Origin: Burkholderiales bacterium
GTDB taxonomy: Bacteria; Pseudomonadota; Gammaproteobacteria; Burkholderiales; Burkholderiaceae_C
DNA length: 64,000 nucleotides
Reading direction: 5' to 3'
NCBI GenBank assembly: GCA_028868855.1
Contig: JAGWTR010000001.1
Coordinates: 248,001-312,000 of the forward strand
The position numbers were made by a program, and so were the translations under genes. The notes under the pieces were generated by a model that worked only from the letters and a program-made list of their open reading frames with translations, searched no databases and was not told the DNA's origin. This document shows, piece by piece, positions 43,869 to 55,368 of this stretch. Every line of letters begins with the position of its first letter. Position 1 is the stretch's first letter.

Positions 43869-45206
43869 ATGAGTCAATCAAATCAAAAAACCGTGCGGGT
43901 CGGCCTGCTGGGCATCGGCACCGTCGGTGGTGGCACTTTCGACGTACTGCGTCGCAACCAGGAGGAAATTCGCCGCCGTGTCGGCCGCGGCATCGAGGTC
44001 ACCATGGTGGCCGACCTGAACGTCGAGCGCGCCCGCGAAGTTGTTGGCAAGGCTGCCGAGGTGGTGGCCGATGCCCGTTTGGTCGTGGCGAATCCGGACA
44101 TTGACGTGGTGGTTGAATTGATCGGTGGCTATGGCATTGCCAAGGCCCTGGTGCTGGAGGCCATCGCGGCTGGCAAGCACGTGGTCACGGCCAACAAAGC
44201 CTTGCTGGCCGTGCATGGCACCGAGATCTTTGCCGCCGCACGCGCCAAGGGCGTGATTGTGGCTTTTGAAGCGGCGGTGGCTGGTGGCATTCCCATCATC
44301 AAGTCGCTGCGCGAAGGCCTGAGTGCCAACCAGATCCAGTGGGTGGCGGGCATCATCAATGGCACCACCAACTTCATCCTGTCCGAGATGCGTGACAAGG
44401 GCCTGGACTTTGAGGTGGTGCTCAAGGAAGCGCAACAGCTGGGTTATGCCGAGGCCGACCCCACTTTCGACATCGAAGGCGTGGATGCGGCGCACAAGGC
44501 CACCATCATCAGCGCCATCGCCTTTGGCATTCCGGTGCAATTCGACAAGGCCTATGTGGAAGGCATCACCAAGCTGTCGGCCACCGACATCCGCTATGCC
44601 GAACAACTGGGCTACCGCATCAAGCTGCTGGGCATCACCCGCCGCCAGGCCCATGGGATCGAGTTGCGCGTGCACCCCACGTTGGTGCCGCATCGCCGTC
44701 TGATCGCCAATGTCGAGGGGGCCATGAACGCCGTGTTGGTGCAGGCCGACGCCGTCGGTACGACCATGTATTACGGCAAGGGCGCGGGCTCGGAGCCCAC
44801 CGCTTCGGCCGTCATTGCGGACCTGGTTGACATTGCTCGCCTGATGGACGTCGCGCCGGGCGCCCGCGTGCCGCACTTGGCCTTTCAGCACGATGAGTTG
44901 TCGACCACCCCCATCCTGCCGATGGACGAGGTGGTCACGTCCTTTTACCTGCGCTTGCGCGTGGCCGACCAGACCGGCGTGCTGGCCAAGATCACCGGCA
45001 TCCTGGCCGAACAGGACATCTCGATCGACGCGGTCATTCAGCGCGAGGCCGATGAGGTCAGCGGCGAAGGCGGCAACCAGACCGACCTGATGATCCTGAC
45101 CCACGACACCAAGGAAGGACGCATGCGGCAGGCCTTGGTGCAGATCCAGGCCTTGCCGACCGTGCTGGCTCCGATCGTGAGTCTGCGCAAGGAGGAGTTG
45201 GCGTGA
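43869..45206 (+). CDS. hom: Homoserine dehydrogenase
   Basis: 445 residues, reduces aspartate semialdehyde to homoserine in threonine/methionine synthesis. NAD(P)-binding VGLLGIGTVGGGTFDVL, VTANKALLAVHG, AFEAAVAGGIPIIKSLREGL, INGTTNFILSEM with the catalytic region GYAEADPTFDIEGVDAAHK, and a C-terminal ACT domain (FYLRLRVADQTGVLAKITGILAEQDISIDAV) for threonine feedback. Monofunctional, without a kinase domain. 22 bases after alaC; stop overlaps the thrC GTG. Confidence 0.96.
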   Translation: MSQSNQKTVRVGLLGIGTVGGGTFDVLRRNQEEIRRRVGRGIEVTMVADLNVERAREVVGKAAEVVADARLVVANPDIDVVVELIGGYGIAKALVLEAIAAGKHVVTANKALLAVHGTEIFAAARAKGVIVAFEAAVAGGIPIIKSLREGLSANQIQWVAGIINGTTNFILSEMRDKGLDFEVVLKEAQQLGYAEADPTFDIEGVDAAHKATIISAIAFGIPVQFDKAYVEGITKLSATDIRYAEQLGYRIKLLGITRRQAHGIELRVHPTLVPHRRLIANVEGAMNAVLVQADAVGTTMYYGKGAGSEPTASAVIADLVDIARLMDVAPGARVPHLAFQHDELSTTPILPMDEVVTSFYLRLRVADQTGVLAKITGILAEQDISIDAVIQREADEVSGEGGNQTDLMILTHDTKEGRMRQALVQIQALPTVLAPIVSLRKEELA

Positions 45207-46636
45207 AGTACATCAGCACCCGCGCTGACGCAGCCAGTCAAACCAACCCGCGCGGCTTCTCGGAAATCCTGCTGGAGGGGCTGGCACCCGATGGCGGGCT
45301 CTACCTGCCCACGCACTATCCTCACGTCGACGATGCTACGCTGAACAGATGGCGAGGCCTGCCGTATCACGAACTGGCGTTCGAGATCCTCTCGCTCTAC
45401 ATCGACGATATCCCGAAAGCGGACCTGCGCGACATCACGGCCCGCACCTACACCAAGGCGGTGTACGGCTTTGAGGCCATCACGCCGCTCAAACCTCTGG
45501 AGTCGGGCGTCTACCTGGAGGCTTTGTCCAACGGGCCGACGCTGGCCTTCAAGGACATGGCCATGCAGTTGCTGGGCAATTTGTTTGAATACGAATTGCG
45601 CCGGCGTGGCGAGCAGCTCAACATCCTGGGGGCCACCTCGGGCGACACCGGCAGCGCGGCCGAGTACGCCATGCGCGGCAAGCAAGGTGTGCGCGTGTTC
45701 ATGCTCTCGCCCCACGGCCGCATGAGTCCCTTCCAGCAGGCGCAGATGTTCAGCCTGCCCGATGCCAATATCCACAACCTTGCCGTTGAAGGCGTGTTCG
45801 ACGACTGCCAGGACATCGTCAAGGCCGTCTCTAACGACCTCGATTTCAAGCGCCAGTACAAGATCGGTACCGTGAACTCTATCAACTGGGCGCGTTTGCT
45901 GGCCCAGGTGGTGTATTACTTTGCGGGCTACTTTTACGCCACCAAGTCCAACGCCGAGAAGGTCAGCTTCACGGTGCCATCGGGCAATTTTGGCAATGTG
46001 TGCGCCGGCCATGTGGCCCGCATGATGGGCCTGCCCATAGAGCAACTGGTCGTGGCCACGAACGAGAACAACGTCCTTGACGAATTCTTTCGCACCGGCA
46101 GCTACCGTGTGCGCGGCAGCGCCGAAACCTTCGAAACCTCCAGCCCCTCAATGGACATCTCTAAGGCGTCCAACTTCGAGCGCTTCATGTTTGACCTGCT
46201 TGGTCGTGACGGCGCGCGCGTCAAATCGCTATTCAAGGATGAGATCGAGCAGCGGGGCGAGTTCCACGTTAGCGCTGCAGAGTTCGCCAAAGTGGCGGGC
46301 TACGGCTTTGTGTCCGGCACCAGCCAGCACAGTGACCGCCTGGTGACCATCAAGGATACCTTTGAGCGGTTTGGCTTGATGATCGATACCCACACGGCTG
46401 ATGGCCTGAAAGTGGCGCGCGAACACCTCAAACCTGGAGTGACCATGCTGGTGCTTGAAACAGCGCTGGCAGCCAAGTTCGCCGATACCATCGTCGAGGC
46501 GACCGGTCGCCAGCCCGAGCGTCCGCACTGGATCGCGGGTCTGGAAGGGCTGGAAGACCGTCCCAAGCGCTTCACCGTGCTGCCGGCCGACGTCGACATG
46601 GTCAAGGATTACGTGACCCGTCATTGCCAGGACTGA
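45203..46636 (+). CDS. thrC: Threonine synthase
   Basis: 477 residues, PLP enzyme converting phosphohomoserine to threonine. N-terminal MKYISTRADAASQTNPRGFSEILLEGLAPDGGLYLP and the PLP-lysine motif SNGPTLAFKDMAMQLLGNLFEY are diagnostic, followed by GATSGDTGSAAEYAM (phosphate loop). Starts at GTG with GGAGGAG upstream, overlapping the hom stop (GTGA). Homoserine kinase is not in the window. Confidence 0.96.
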   Translation: MKYISTRADAASQTNPRGFSEILLEGLAPDGGLYLPTHYPHVDDATLNRWRGLPYHELAFEILSLYIDDIPKADLRDITARTYTKAVYGFEAITPLKPLESGVYLEALSNGPTLAFKDMAMQLLGNLFEYELRRRGEQLNILGATSGDTGSAAEYAMRGKQGVRVFMLSPHGRMSPFQQAQMFSLPDANIHNLAVEGVFDDCQDIVKAVSNDLDFKRQYKIGTVNSINWARLLAQVVYYFAGYFYATKSNAEKVSFTVPSGNFGNVCAGHVARMMGLPIEQLVVATNENNVLDEFFRTGSYRVRGSAETFETSSPSMDISKASNFERFMFDLLGRDGARVKSLFKDEIEQRGEFHVSAAEFAKVAGYGFVSGTSQHSDRLVTIKDTFERFGLMIDTHTADGLKVAREHLKPGVTMLVLETALAAKFADTIVEATGRQPERPHWIAGLEGLEDRPKRFTVLPADVDMVKDYVTRHCQD

Positions 46637-46648
46637 GCTCAAATTCTG

Positions 46649-47959
46649 ATGACTGCCAGCTACGCGCCCAAACCCCTGATGCCTCTGGATGAGGCCCTGC
46701 AACGATTGCGCGAGGCAGTGCAATCGCATGTGGCCGGCTTGCCTGGCGGGCAGGGTGTGCCGACCGAATCGGTCGACAGCTTCGAAGCCCTGGGCCGCGT
46801 GCTGGCCAGCGATGTGGTCTCGCCCGTGGATGTGCCGCCGCTGGACAACAGTGCCATGGACGGCTATGCCGTGCGTTGTGCCGACCTGCCCACGGACGGC
46901 CTGGTCCTGCCCCAGACGCAACGCATTGCGGCCGGGCAGCTGGGCGATCGGTTGGCTCCCGGCAGCTGTGCCCGCATCTTCACTGGGGCCCCCGTGCCGC
47001 AGGGGGCGGATGCCGTCATCATGCAGGAGCAGACCGCGCTTGACGCGGCGGGGGTGTGTTTCCTCAACGCCCCGCGCCTTGGGCAGAACATTCGCCGCCA
47101 AGGGGAAGACATCGCAATTGGCGCCAAGGTGCTGTCTCGAGGTTTGAGGCTGGCGCCGGCCGCTTTGGGCGTGGCCGCGTCGGTGGGCGCCTCTGAGTTG
47201 ACGGTGTATCGCCGTCCGCGTGTGGCAGTGCTGACCACCGGCAACGAGCTGGTGATGCCTGGGCAGTCCTTGCCACCGGGGGCCATTTACAACTCGAATC
47301 GCCACACCTTGCGCGGCCTGATTCAGGCAGCGGGGGCCGATTGTGTGGACCTGGGCATCGTTCCCGATGACCTGGCGGCCACCCGCGACATGCTGCGTCG
47401 GGCGGCGCAAACGCATGACCTGATTCTGACCAGTGGTGGCGTGTCGGTGGGCGAAGAGGACCACCTCAAAGCCGCCGTGCAGGCCGAGGGTGAGTTGAAT
47501 TTCTGGCAACTGGCCATCAAGCCCGGCAAGCCCTTTGTGTTTGGTCGACTGCACCGAGCGTTGGCGGCCGGTGCTGGATCGGCGAGTCATGCCCTCTACA
47601 TGGGCCTGCCCGGCAACCCTTCGGCTAGTTTTGTCACCTTCTTGCTGCTGGTGCGGCCGGTGCTGGGGCTGTTGTCGGGAGAGCCCTGGAGCGCGCCTCG
47701 ATCCACCGCGCTGCGCGCCGATTTTGACTGGCCGCGGGCCGACAAGCGCCGCGAGTTTGTGCGCGTCCGCCGCAATGCCGATGGGGGCGTCAGCCTGTTC
47801 CCACATCAGGGTTCGGGTGTGTTGTCCTCGGCCGTGTGGGCTGATGGCCTGGTCGATTTGGCCGCAGGTCAGACGGTGCAACGCGGTGATGTGGTGTCCT
47901 TCTTGCCCCTGTCCGAATGTCTGCAACCCGCATCGACCCAATGTCAGCTGGAACCATGA
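46649..47959 (+). CDS. moeA: Molybdopterin molybdenumtransferase MoeA
   Basis: 436 residues, inserts molybdenum into adenylylated molybdopterin. Motifs: MPLDEALQRL, DVPPLDNSAMDGYAVR, RIFTGAPVPQGADAVIMQE, VLTTGNELV, IYNSNRHTLRGL, LTSGGVSVGEEDHLK and MGLPGNPSASFVTF. Twelve bases after thrC, so it may be read from the same transcript; overlaps moaD by ATGA. Confidence 0.95.
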   Translation: MTASYAPKPLMPLDEALQRLREAVQSHVAGLPGGQGVPTESVDSFEALGRVLASDVVSPVDVPPLDNSAMDGYAVRCADLPTDGLVLPQTQRIAAGQLGDRLAPGSCARIFTGAPVPQGADAVIMQEQTALDAAGVCFLNAPRLGQNIRRQGEDIAIGAKVLSRGLRLAPAALGVAASVGASELTVYRRPRVAVLTTGNELVMPGQSLPPGAIYNSNRHTLRGLIQAAGADCVDLGIVPDDLAATRDMLRRAAQTHDLILTSGGVSVGEEDHLKAAVQAEGELNFWQLAIKPGKPFVFGRLHRALAAGAGSASHALYMGLPGNPSASFVTFLLLVRPVLGLLSGEPWSAPRSTALRADFDWPRADKRREFVRVRRNADGGVSLFPHQGSGVLSSAVWADGLVDLAAGQTVQRGDVVSFLPLSECLQPASTQCQLEP

Positions 47960-48222
47960 AGATTTCTGTGCGTTACTTTGCCCAGGTGCGTGAGCAACTG
48001 GGGGCTGGCGACGAGTTGGCCTGGCCCGCTGGGGCGCCAGACGCCCCAGCCACGGTGGGCGAATTGCGCCGCTGGCTGATCGGGCGCTCTGCCTTGCATG
48101 CCGAGGCCCTTGATCTGGCCTTGCCCTTGCGGGCGGCTTGCAATCAGCTGATGTGTTCTGCACAAGAGCCCCTGGTTGACGGCGCTGAGGTGGCCTTCTT
48201 CCCGCCCGTCACCGGAGGCTGA
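47956..48222 (+). CDS. moaD: Molybdopterin synthase small subunit MoaD
   Basis: 88 residues, ubiquitin-like sulfur carrier ending in the required Gly-Gly (FFPPVTGG). The core strand MKISVRYFAQVREQLG opens the beta-grasp fold. Start overlaps the moeA stop (ATGA); moaE follows one base after the stop. Partner of MoaE. Confidence 0.94.
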   Translation: MKISVRYFAQVREQLGAGDELAWPAGAPDAPATVGELRRWLIGRSALHAEALDLALPLRAACNQLMCSAQEPLVDGAEVAFFPPVTGG

Positions 48223-48223
48223 A

Positions 48224-48751
48224 ATGCCCAGCAGCGCAACCGTCCCGAGCCCCCGCGTCAGTGTCCAGGTGGCCGATTTTGATGTGTCGACCGAGGTGGC
48301 GGCTTTGCGGGCCCAGGACGCCCAGATCGGCGCGCTCGTCAGTTTCGTGGGCACCGTGCGGGAGTGGTTGCCTGCCGTTGCCGACGCAGGCGCTTGCTCG
48401 CCGTCGTTGTTGGAGCTGGAACACTACCCAGGCATGACGGAGGCGGCCATTGAGGCCATGATTGATGAGGCCACGCGGCGCTTTGACCTGCGCGGTGTGC
48501 GTGTCATTCACCGCATCGGTCGCTTGCCTGTGGGCGATCAAATCGTGCTGGTGGTCACTGCCTCGGGGCACCGTGGGCAGGCGTTCGCGGGATGTGAGTT
48601 TTTGATGGATTGGCTCAAAACCCAGGCGCCATTTTGGAAGAAAGAAATTTCTGCCCAGGGTGAGCGCTGGGTGGAGGCCAATGCCCGCGATGACCAGGCC
48701 TTGACGCGTTGGGGTCCCTTGCCCGGTGGTTCGCCCAATGCCCGCACTTAA
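48224..48751 (+). CDS. moaE: Molybdopterin synthase catalytic subunit MoaE
   Basis: 175 residues, converts cyclic pyranopterin monophosphate to molybdopterin with MoaD. Motifs: GALVSFVGTVREW, LELEHYPGMTEAAIEAMIDEA, VRVIHRIGRLPVGDQIVLVVTASGHRGQAFAGCEFLMDWLKTQAPFWKKE with the catalytic lysine. GGAGG before the ATG lies within the moaD 3' end. moaA and moaC must be elsewhere. Confidence 0.95.
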   Translation: MPSSATVPSPRVSVQVADFDVSTEVAALRAQDAQIGALVSFVGTVREWLPAVADAGACSPSLLELEHYPGMTEAAIEAMIDEATRRFDLRGVRVIHRIGRLPVGDQIVLVVTASGHRGQAFAGCEFLMDWLKTQAPFWKKEISAQGERWVEANARDDQALTRWGPLPGGSPNART

Positions 48752-48817
48752 GTATTGAAGAATTAGGTCGAAATTGCCGGTAAGGTCGCAGGTCGACCGC
48801 GTTTGAGAAATTTGCCG

Positions 48818-49990
48818 ATGCTTTCAGTGGATATCTTCAGTTGCTATGCCGTGGCTGGAGTCGGCTCGCTGGTTGGTTTGGCGCTGATGTCGCTCATTCG
48901 GACGGAGCAGCCGCGGGTGTCTTATGCCCTGTTCCTCTACCGTTGGGCGTTCGTCTGTCTGGCTGCGCTGGCCGCCGTGCTGTTCGCGCCACGGGACCAG
49001 GTTGCTGCGGTGGCCAAAGCGGCCATCGGGTTTGCCGGCATGGGTTTGACCCTGCTGGCCTGGGCGTTCCGGCAGCTCAACGGGCGCCGCACGCCACCTT
49101 GGCTGGGGGCTGTGGTCACCGCGCTGGTGGGCGCTGTACTGTGGGGCTTTGCGTTCACCCCGGATGAATCCTATGAACGGGCTCTGGCGCTGACCTTCGC
49201 GGTGGTCAGCGTGGGCATGGCCGTCGATCAGGGGTGGTTGATTCTGCGCAGCGCGCGCATCGTCGGCAGTGAAGTCAGTCTGCTGATCGTGGCCGGCTGC
49301 TTCGCCATGCACTGGCTGGCTTTCCTGATCCATGTGTTGACCGTGCCCGGGCCGTACCCGTCCCACTGGCTGCATAGCCCGGCGTGGTTGCTGCCCATCA
49401 GCGGCATCGGTATTTCGGTTTTGCCGTTGTCCGTGGCGGCGGTCGTGTTGGCCATCATCAACGGTCGCCTGAACCAGCAACTGCGTGCGCGAGCGTTGTC
49501 GGATGATTTGACGGGCGCCTTGTCCCGCCGGGGGTTGCGTGAGTTGGGTGGGCGCATGCTGGCGATACAGGAGCACCAACCCCGTCAGGTCGCAGTGTTC
49601 ATCCTGGACGTTGACTTGTTCAAGTCGATTAACGAGCGTTATGGGCACGTGATTGGCGACGATGTGATCAAGCACATCACCCATGTCCTGCGCGAACATT
49701 TGCGCGACGACGCTTTGCTGGCTCGTTACGGTGGCGAAGAATTCACCGTTTTGCTGCCAGTCAATAGCGCGCCAGAGGCCTACAGCGCGGCTGAACGGCT
49801 TCGCCACGCCATTGAAACCACCCCTTGCGTGACCCGAATGGGTCCGATCAGTGTCACGGTCAGCGTAGGGGTGAGTTTTCATGGTTCCCAGCGGTCGCTC
49901 GAAGAGGATTTGTCGCGTGCTGCGGTGCTTCTGTACGAGGCTAAGCAAAATGGCCGCAACCGTGTGGTGGTGGGTAAACCCGATAGTTGA
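48818..49990 (+). CDS. Membrane diguanylate cyclase, degenerate I-site
   Basis: 390 residues. The N-terminal half has about six hydrophobic helices (VAGVGSLVGLALMSLI, WAFVCLAALAAVLFAP, AAIGFAGMGLTLLAWAF, AVVTALVGAVLWGFAF and others). The GGDEF domain starts SDDLTGALSRRGLRE, with metal Asp in FILDVDLFKSINERYGHVIGDDV and active site RYGGEEF. Five residues before it the sequence is RDDA rather than RxxD, so product inhibition through the I-site is probably lost, unlike the cyclase at 5930. A TTG at 48803 is an alternative start. Confidence 0.87.
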   Translation: MLSVDIFSCYAVAGVGSLVGLALMSLIRTEQPRVSYALFLYRWAFVCLAALAAVLFAPRDQVAAVAKAAIGFAGMGLTLLAWAFRQLNGRRTPPWLGAVVTALVGAVLWGFAFTPDESYERALALTFAVVSVGMAVDQGWLILRSARIVGSEVSLLIVAGCFAMHWLAFLIHVLTVPGPYPSHWLHSPAWLLPISGIGISVLPLSVAAVVLAIINGRLNQQLRARALSDDLTGALSRRGLRELGGRMLAIQEHQPRQVAVFILDVDLFKSINERYGHVIGDDVIKHITHVLREHLRDDALLARYGGEEFTVLLPVNSAPEAYSAAERLRHAIETTPCVTRMGPISVTVSVGVSFHGSQRSLEEDLSRAAVLLYEAKQNGRNRVVVGKPDS

Positions 49991-50020
49991 CAAGTCTCAA
50001 TCCTGTTGAGGTAGGTTTGC

Positions 50021-50048
50021 CTTGAAATGGGCGACTGAAGCCCCATCT
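50021..50048 (+). promoter_or_regulatory. Sigma-32 heat-shock promoter of clpB
   Basis: CTTGAAA at 50021-50027, a 13-base spacer, then CCCCATCT at 50041-50048. This matches the E. coli RpoH consensus CTTGAAA-N11-15-CCCCATnT at every defined position. Transcription would start near 50055, leaving a leader of about 40 bases and an AAAGGA ribosome site before the clpB ATG at 50096. It also argues against a GTG at 50051 as the start. Confidence 0.95.
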
Positions 50049-50095
50049 TCGTGAGCAACCGGCCCACTACCCGATGCGGGTTCAAAGGACTGCTC

Positions 50096-52690
<2,595 letters not shown>

Positions 52691-52692
52691 AT

Positions 52693-52724
52693 CACCCCCC
52701 GCCAGCCGGACGCGTCAGGGGGTG
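52693..52724. terminator. Possible bidirectional terminator, clpB / MBL hydrolase
   Basis: CACCCCC (52693-52699) can pair with GGGGGTG (52718-52724) across an 18-base loop between the convergent clpB and hydrolase genes, overlapping the hydrolase stop. No T-tract on either side, so termination is uncertain. Confidence 0.35.
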
Positions 52725-53782
52725 CCGCGCCGCCGCGGCATCTGCCGAGTCTCGCCAAGGGCCAGGGTGTAGAAATCTGCATCGCTCAACCCCTGCGCTG
52801 AACGGGCCAGCGCCAAGGCCTTGGGCGGCTCGTCCAAGGCCTCATCGGTCAACTGAAACGTCCCCCAGTGCACTGCCAGTGCTTGTTTGCAAGCCAGATC
52901 CTTGAATATCTGGACCGCTTCTTTGGGGTCGACATGCTGATCCTTCATGAACCAGCGTGGCTCATAAGCGCCAATGGGCAGCAGGGCGATGTCGAAGCCT
53001 CCCCCTTGCTCGGGCGTGTGTTCCCGCGCAAAGTGCTGGCGGATATCGGCAAAGTCCTTTGAATAGGCCGTGTCGCCGGCAAAGAACAGGTGGCAATCGG
53101 CCGACCGCACCGCAAAGCCGCCCCACAAGGTGCGCATGGCATCGGTGGTGGTGCGGGCCGACCAGTGCTGGGCCGGCGTCAGCGTGACAGGTATGCGGTC
53201 GGACTGCTCGGTGGCCTCCAGCATGTGCGTGTCCCACCAGTCCAGTTCCACCACATGGTGGATACCGCGCCGTTTCAGCCAGGGTTTCAGACCCAGGGGC
53301 GTGATGAACAAAGGGCTGCCCCCGTGCTGTCTGGCCAGGGCGTTAACCGAGGCCTCGTCGAGGTGGTCGTAATGGTTGTGTGACAGCAGCACCACGTCGA
53401 TGTGGGGCAATTGGTCGAGCGTCAGGCCCGGTGGCGTCTGCCGCTTCGGGCCCGCCCATTGCACCGGAAAGCACCGATCTGAGAACACCGGGTCGGTCAG
53501 CATGTTCAGACCGCCCAATTGCGCCAGCACGGTGATGTGGCCAATCCAGGTCACGGCCGGTTGCATCGTCAAGCCCGCCTTTGCATTGGCCTGGATGAAG
53601 CCCAGATCAGGCGTCACGATCGGGATGGAATCGGTGATGGGGCGTGGATGCCCGGCGCGCCAGGCTTGCCAGCGCCAACGTAGGATTTCGTGCCAGCGCT
53701 TGCCCCGAAACGACATGTAGTTGTTCTGGAAGCCGTCGTGCCGGTGGTGTTTTTTGTGGGGGTTGAAGTAGTGGTTTTTCAT
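52715..53782 (-). CDS. MBL-fold metallohydrolase (NAPE-PLD-like/UlaG-like)
   Basis: 355 residues, metallo-beta-lactamase fold. The zinc motif is LLSHNHYDHLD, with further ligands in HLFFAGDTAYSKDF and ALAVHWGTFQLTDEALDEPP; VTWIGHITVLAQLGGLNMLTDPVFS is the lead-in strand. N-terminal NHYFNPHKKHHRHDGFQNNY fits the bacterial NAPE-PLD-like branch; the substrate is unknown. The ATG at 53782 lacks a Shine-Dalgarno and comes five bases after TATTTT, the T-tract of the fumarase terminator. A TTG two codons upstream is possible. Confidence 0.83.
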   Translation of the reverse strand: MKNHYFNPHKKHHRHDGFQNNYMSFRGKRWHEILRWRWQAWRAGHPRPITDSIPIVTPDLGFIQANAKAGLTMQPAVTWIGHITVLAQLGGLNMLTDPVFSDRCFPVQWAGPKRQTPPGLTLDQLPHIDVVLLSHNHYDHLDEASVNALARQHGGSPLFITPLGLKPWLKRRGIHHVVELDWWDTHMLEATEQSDRIPVTLTPAQHWSARTTTDAMRTLWGGFAVRSADCHLFFAGDTAYSKDFADIRQHFAREHTPEQGGGFDIALLPIGAYEPRWFMKDQHVDPKEAVQIFKDLACKQALAVHWGTFQLTDEALDEPPKALALARSAQGLSDADFYTLALGETRQMPRRRGTP

Positions 53783-53786
53783 GGAC

Positions 53787-53820
53787 AAAAATACCCCGAG
53801 AGGCGCTGGGCCTGTCGGGG
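53787..53820 (-). terminator. Terminator after fumarase, touching the hydrolase start
   Basis: On the minus strand CCCCGA (53820-53815) pairs with TCGGGG (53799-53794) over a 15-base loop, followed by TATTTTT. It ends fewer than ten bases before the MBL hydrolase ATG at 53782, so that gene has no independent leader downstream of the hairpin. Confidence 0.65.
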
Positions 53821-53841
53821 CTGAATTTCAGGCCTGAGACA

Positions 53842-55368
53842 TCAAGCTGCGGTAAGGGGAATCATCTTGCCGATCTTGGCCTGCCATTCCTTCGGTCCGG
53901 TGATGTGGGCGCTGGTGCCGCCGGCATCCACGGCCACGGTCACGGGCATGTCGGTCACGTCGAACTCATAAATGGCTTCCATGCCCAGGTCGGCAAAGCC
54001 CACTACCTTGGCGGCTTTGATGGCCTTGGACACCAGGTAGGCAGCCCCCCCCACGGCCATCAGATACGCACTCTTGTGGTTCTTGATGGACTCGATGGCG
54101 ACGGGGCCGCGTTCGGCTTTGCCCACCATGGCGATCAGGCCGGTCTGTTCGAGCATCATGTCGGTGAAACCGTCCATGCGCGTGGCGGTGGTGGGGCCAG
54201 CCGGGCCGACCACCTCGTCACGCACCGGGTCCACCGGGCCCACGTAGTAGATGACCCGGTTGGTGAAGTCCACGGGCAGCTTCTCGCCCTTGGCCAGCAT
54301 GTCCTGAATGCGCTTGTGGGCGGCATCACGGCCGGTCAGCATCTTGCCGTTCAGCAGCAGCGTGTCGCCGGGCTTCCAGCTGGCCACTTCGGCCTTGGTC
54401 AAGGTGTTGAGGTCGACCCGTTTGCTCTTGTTGTAGTCGGGCGCCCAGTGCACGTCAGGCCACAGATCTAGGCTGGGCGGCGTCAGGTAAGACGGGCCGC
54501 TGCCGTCCAGTAAAAAATGCGCGTGTCGCGTGGCGGCGCAATTTGGGATCATGGCCACAGGCTTGGACGCGGCGTGCGTGGGGTAAGTCTTGATCTTGAT
54601 GTCCAGCACGGTTGTCAGACCGCCCAGACCTTGCGCACCAATTCCCAAGGCATTGACCTTTTCATACAGCTCAATGCGCATTTCTTCGAGCTTGTTCTGC
54701 GGGCCGCGTTCCAACAGCTCGTACATGTCGATGTCCTCCATCAACGATTCCTTGGCCAGCATCACCGCCTTTTCAGCAGTGCCACCCACGCCAATGCCCA
54801 GCATGCCCGGTGGGCACCAGCCGGCGCCCATGGTCGGCACGGTCTTGAGCACCCAGTCGACGATGCTGTCGCTGGGGTTCATCATGATCATCTTGCTCTT
54901 GTTTTCAGAGCCGCCGCCCTTGGCCGCCACGGTCACGTCGACCTTGTCGCCGGGCACCACTTCCATGTGGATGACGGCGGGGGTGTTGTCTTTGGTGTTC
55001 TTGCGTGCAAAGATCGGGTCATCGAGCACCGAGGCGCGCAGCACATTGTCTGGATTGAGGTAGCCCTTGCGCACGCCTTCATTGACGGCGTCGGCGATCG
55101 AGCCCTTGAAGCCTTTCCACTGCACATCCATCCCGATCTTCAGGAAGACGTTGATGATGCCGGTGTCCTGGCAGATGGGGCGGTGGCCCTCGGCGCACAT
55201 GCGGCTGTTGGTCAGGATCTGTGCAATGGCATCCTTGGCTGCGGCGCTTTGTTCGCGCTCGTAGGCTCGGGCCAGGTGGGCAATGAAGTCGGCCGGGTGG
55301 TAGTAGCTGATGTACTGCAATGCGGCTGCGACGCTTTCAACGAGGTCGTCGTGGTGAATGGTCGTCAT
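53842..55368 (-). CDS. Class I fumarate hydratase (iron-sulfur)
   Basis: 508 residues, [4Fe-4S] fumarase of the TCA cycle. The N-terminal alpha part has RPICQDTGIINVFLKIG with a cluster cysteine, WCPPGMLGIGVGGTAEKAVMLAKESL, and PNCAATRHAHFLLDGSGP; the C-terminal beta part has LLLNGKMLTGRDAAHKRI, YYVGPVDPVRDEVVGPAGPTTATRMDGFTD and VGGAAYLVSKAIKAAKVVGFADLGMEAIYEF. Full-length single chain, like E. coli FumA. Start MTTIHHDDLVE; 11 upstream in-frame residues rejected. Confidence 0.93.
   Translation of the reverse strand: MTTIHHDDLVESVAAALQYISYYHPADFIAHLARAYEREQSAAAKDAIAQILTNSRMCAEGHRPICQDTGIINVFLKIGMDVQWKGFKGSIADAVNEGVRKGYLNPDNVLRASVLDDPIFARKNTKDNTPAVIHMEVVPGDKVDVTVAAKGGGSENKSKMIMMNPSDSIVDWVLKTVPTMGAGWCPPGMLGIGVGGTAEKAVMLAKESLMEDIDMYELLERGPQNKLEEMRIELYEKVNALGIGAQGLGGLTTVLDIKIKTYPTHAASKPVAMIPNCAATRHAHFLLDGSGPSYLTPPSLDLWPDVHWAPDYNKSKRVDLNTLTKAEVASWKPGDTLLLNGKMLTGRDAAHKRIQDMLAKGEKLPVDFTNRVIYYVGPVDPVRDEVVGPAGPTTATRMDGFTDMMLEQTGLIAMVGKAERGPVAIESIKNHKSAYLMAVGGAAYLVSKAIKAAKVVGFADLGMEAIYEFDVTDMPVTVAVDAGGTSAHITGPKEWQAKIGKMIPLTAA

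Noticed and set aside
46229..48163. 644-codon minus-strand frame antisense to thrC and moeA
   Set aside because: Spans two well-identified genes and has low-complexity Gln/His/Arg composition.
50051..50095. GTG start for ClpB 15 codons upstream
   Set aside because: It lies immediately after the sigma-32 -10 element, at or before the expected transcript start; the ATG at 50096 begins the canonical MRIDKLT.
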